Assembly: GCF_014192275.1 (NCBI RefSeq)
Contig: NZ_JACHXR010000008.1
Coordinates: 62,001 to 126,000 of the forward strand
Length of the DNA stretch: 64,000 nt
Direction: 5' to 3'
DNA from: Halomonas stenophila
GTDB taxonomy: Bacteria > Pseudomonadota > Gammaproteobacteria > Pseudomonadales > Halomonadaceae
Positions 62,345 to 64,000 of this stretch are shown in pieces. The first letter of the stretch is position 1. Each line of letters opens with the position of its first letter. Both the position numbers and the translations under genes were made by a program. A model generated the notes under the pieces. It had not been told where the DNA came from. It did not search any database and saw nothing but the letters and a program-made list of their open reading frames with translations.

Positions 62345-63598
62345 TCATGATCGCACAACAGGAAAATCGCTCCACCTAGTCGTATATTCCGGTGATTTGA
62401 AATTCTGGCGCATATACCAAGGTTTGGATATGCCTTGTGCCGCAAGGAATATAGTACCCTTACCCTGTTTTTTGTTTATTTCGTCTACCATCACCATTAG
62501 TTTGTCAGCCTTCTCTGACTGGCCCGGCTGAAGGAGGTCGTATTGATGGTATTTTTTATCGAATAACTCAATGAGCCCTACGCCTGCCTTGATGTACGCA
62601 TGCCCGGTCCTATAGAGATTTGTTGCCGCTGCTCGCGCAAGACAGACGATCTCTCGAGTATCGTCGGTTGGATATGGCAGCTGAGCCATAGTGCTAGAGG
62701 AGTGGAAATTTGGTTCGAAGGGGGATGTATGCATGAAAACATGCATCGTGAGTGCTAGGTGGTGCTGTTTCCTCAGCTTCTCGGCAGCGCGAGTGGCGTA
62801 GAGGGAGACGGCCTCTAGGACGGGCTGAGCCGTGGTAGCTTTGTTCCCGAAGGACCTGGTGCAGTAGATCTGCTGTTTAGCAGGCGGCACCTCATCAAGA
62901 GCCAGGCAGGGGCGTCCGTTCAGCTCTTCAATGGTACGTTCAAGGTTTACGCTACTCGCCCGCCTGACCACCTTAGGGTTGGCCGTGGCCAGATCCCAGG
63001 CAGAGCGGATACGCAGGTCATCAAGGCGTCGAGCAATCCGATTGGCAACGCCCCACACACCGGTCACTGGTGTGCGCTTCAGGAGCCACTCCCACTTGTG
63101 CTGCTCGTCGAGAACACAGACGCCTTCACATTTGGTGATCTTTTTAGCTGCATGGTTGGCCAGCTTCGCTAATGTCTTTGAAGGCGCTATGCCTACACCC
63201 ACTGGAATTTTGACGTGTTCCCACAAACGGCTTTTGATCTCCTCGCCTAAAATCTTCAGATCATCCTGCATACCGGCGAGATCAAGAAACATTTCATCGA
63301 TGCTGTAAACCTCAATCTGAGGGCTGAAGTTCTGCAACGTTTCCATGACACGATCAGAGATGTCCCCATAAAGCGGGTAGTTAGACGAGAAGATAGCGAC
63401 ATTGTTTCTACGCAACATATGCTCAATCTTGAAGAAAGGCTCAAGGTCCGGGATTCCGAGTTCCTTGGCCTCCTTTGATCTTGCTACGATAAAGCCATCA
63501 TTATTTGACAGTACCACGACGGGCTTTCTCCGCAGGTCGGGGCGGAATATCTGATGGCACGATGCATAGAAGCTGTTGCAATCAACGAGGGCGATCAC
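62345..63598 (-). CDS. umuC: DNA polymerase V catalytic subunit UmuC (Y-family)
   Basis: The 417-aa protein begins MIALVDCNSFYASCHQIFRP; the second catalytic site is VYSIDEMFLDL. Helix-hairpin-helix and little-finger regions follow, and the C-terminal UmuC-specific domain (DUF4113-type) holds FLAAQGISKPWYMRQNFKSP and YTTRWSDFPVV. The length matches E. coli UmuC (422). It does error-prone lesion bypass with UmuD'2. Its start overlaps the umuD end by 17 bp. Confidence 0.95.
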   Translation of the reverse strand: MIALVDCNSFYASCHQIFRPDLRRKPVVVLSNNDGFIVARSKEAKELGIPDLEPFFKIEHMLRRNNVAIFSSNYPLYGDISDRVMETLQNFSPQIEVYSIDEMFLDLAGMQDDLKILGEEIKSRLWEHVKIPVGVGIAPSKTLAKLANHAAKKITKCEGVCVLDEQHKWEWLLKRTPVTGVWGVANRIARRLDDLRIRSAWDLATANPKVVRRASSVNLERTIEELNGRPCLALDEVPPAKQQIYCTRSFGNKATTAQPVLEAVSLYATRAAEKLRKQHHLALTMHVFMHTSPFEPNFHSSSTMAQLPYPTDDTREIVCLARAAATNLYRTGHAYIKAGVGLIELFDKKYHQYDLLQPGQSEKADKLMVMVDEINKKQGKGTIFLAAQGISKPWYMRQNFKSPEYTTRWSDFPVVRS

Positions 63599-64000
63599 GG
63601 AAGAATCTCACCGAGCTGATGATAGTCCCTTCGATCTCGAAGCTGGCCCCCTCGGGTATAGGGATCGGCGGGAAGTCATCGTGAGCAGAAAGCAAGCGCT
63701 GATAGTGTATATCGAGTATTTTGCAAGTCATCTCACCATCAAGGCTCGCGAGCACTACGTCCCCATGCCGGGCCCTCTCAGCACGGTCTACAATCAAAAG
63801 GTCGCCGTCAAAAATGCCTACGCCTTCCATCGACTCACCTTCAGTCCAGCAATAGAAGGTTGCCGCAGGATGCTTGATAAGATATTCATTTAGATCGATT
63901 TTTCGATCCATGTAGTCTTCTGCCGGACTTGGAAAGCCAGCTCTGATACGGGTCAACAAGCAAGGTGCAGCAAAGGCTGTTTCGGTCTTGCGGCACGAAA
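63582..64000 (-). CDS. umuD: UmuD (LexA-like S24 autoprotease), 5' end beyond the window
   Basis: The frame is open to the window edge, so the N-terminus is outside. The RecA-stimulated cleavage site Ala-Gly lies in TRIRAGFPSPAEDYMD. The catalytic Ser is in TEGESMEGVGIFDGDLLIVD and the Lys in DGEMTCKIL. Usual GDSM is GESM here, which keeps the serine. Cleavage yields UmuD', partner of UmuC. A LexA box would be expected upstream, outside this window. Confidence 0.93.
   Translation of the reverse strand, partial: SCRKTETAFAAPCLLTRIRAGFPSPAEDYMDRKIDLNEYLIKHPAATFYCWTEGESMEGVGIFDGDLLIVDRAERARHGDVVLASLDGEMTCKILDIHYQRLLSAHDDFPPIPIPEGASFEIEGTIISSVRFFRDRPR

Overview
The first ~7.8 kb is ordinary, GC-rich gammaproteobacterial chromosome, most like Halomonas or a close relative. 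It holds the end of a probable hemH, a MerR-type regulator with phrB, the fabA-fabB pair, and a PlsC-like acyltransferase with a RmlD-like dehydrogenase. One IS3 element interrupts an NTF2-like gene here. The Halomonas assignment rests on gene order and protein style, not on a search.

From ~7.85 kb to the window end the DNA is a mosaic accessory island of lower and uneven GC. It carries many complete or decayed IS elements (IS3, ISL3, IS1182, IS91, IS21 twice, IS5 twice) and almost no housekeeping genes. In order: (a) 8.7-11.4 kb, a small Pro-rich peptide gene translationally coupled to an E2-E1 (UBC-ThiF) fusion, then a serine resolvase; (b) 11.5-24.6 kb, a graveyard of toxin-antitoxin fragments (VapB, ParDE, AbiEii-like, MNT nucleotidyltransferase, AbrB, Xre/ParS-like), several fused or broken, mixed with unknown genes; (c) 24.8-28.3 kb, an MvaT-like silencer, an IS1182 element and a short integron cassette array; (d) 28.6-33 kb, IS debris and small genes; (e) 33.2-38.2 kb, a four-gene membrane operon with a MotA/ZorA-like channel protein, an OmpA/MotB/ZorB-like protein and two further membrane proteins; (f) 39-43.1 kb, a decayed IS21, a second MvaT-like gene and a stand-alone PD-(D/E)XK nuclease; (g) 43.2-56.9 kb, a cassette array with eight attC-like sites and no integrase, all read on the minus strand; its cassettes hold HEPN-like proteins, a 2OG-dioxygenase/HEPN pair, a complete Wadjet (jetCBAD) operon, an OLD-family nuclease and unknowns; (h) 57-64 kb, a secreted EEP nuclease, a composite regulator, a NYN-LOTUS RNase, a dead IS5, a 106-bp tandem repeat and umuDC.

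The common theme is genome defence and conflict: Wadjet against plasmids, OLD, HEPN and PD-(D/E)XK nucleases, a ubiquitin-like conjugation enzyme, a Zorya-like motor and many toxin-antitoxin remnants. The two MvaT paralogues are the likely silencers of this AT-richer DNA; each sits just downstream of a cassette array and has the same long conserved leader. The strongest candidates for undescribed systems are the Pro-rich peptide/E2-E1 pair, the four-gene motor operon and the 2OG-dioxygenase/HEPN cassette.
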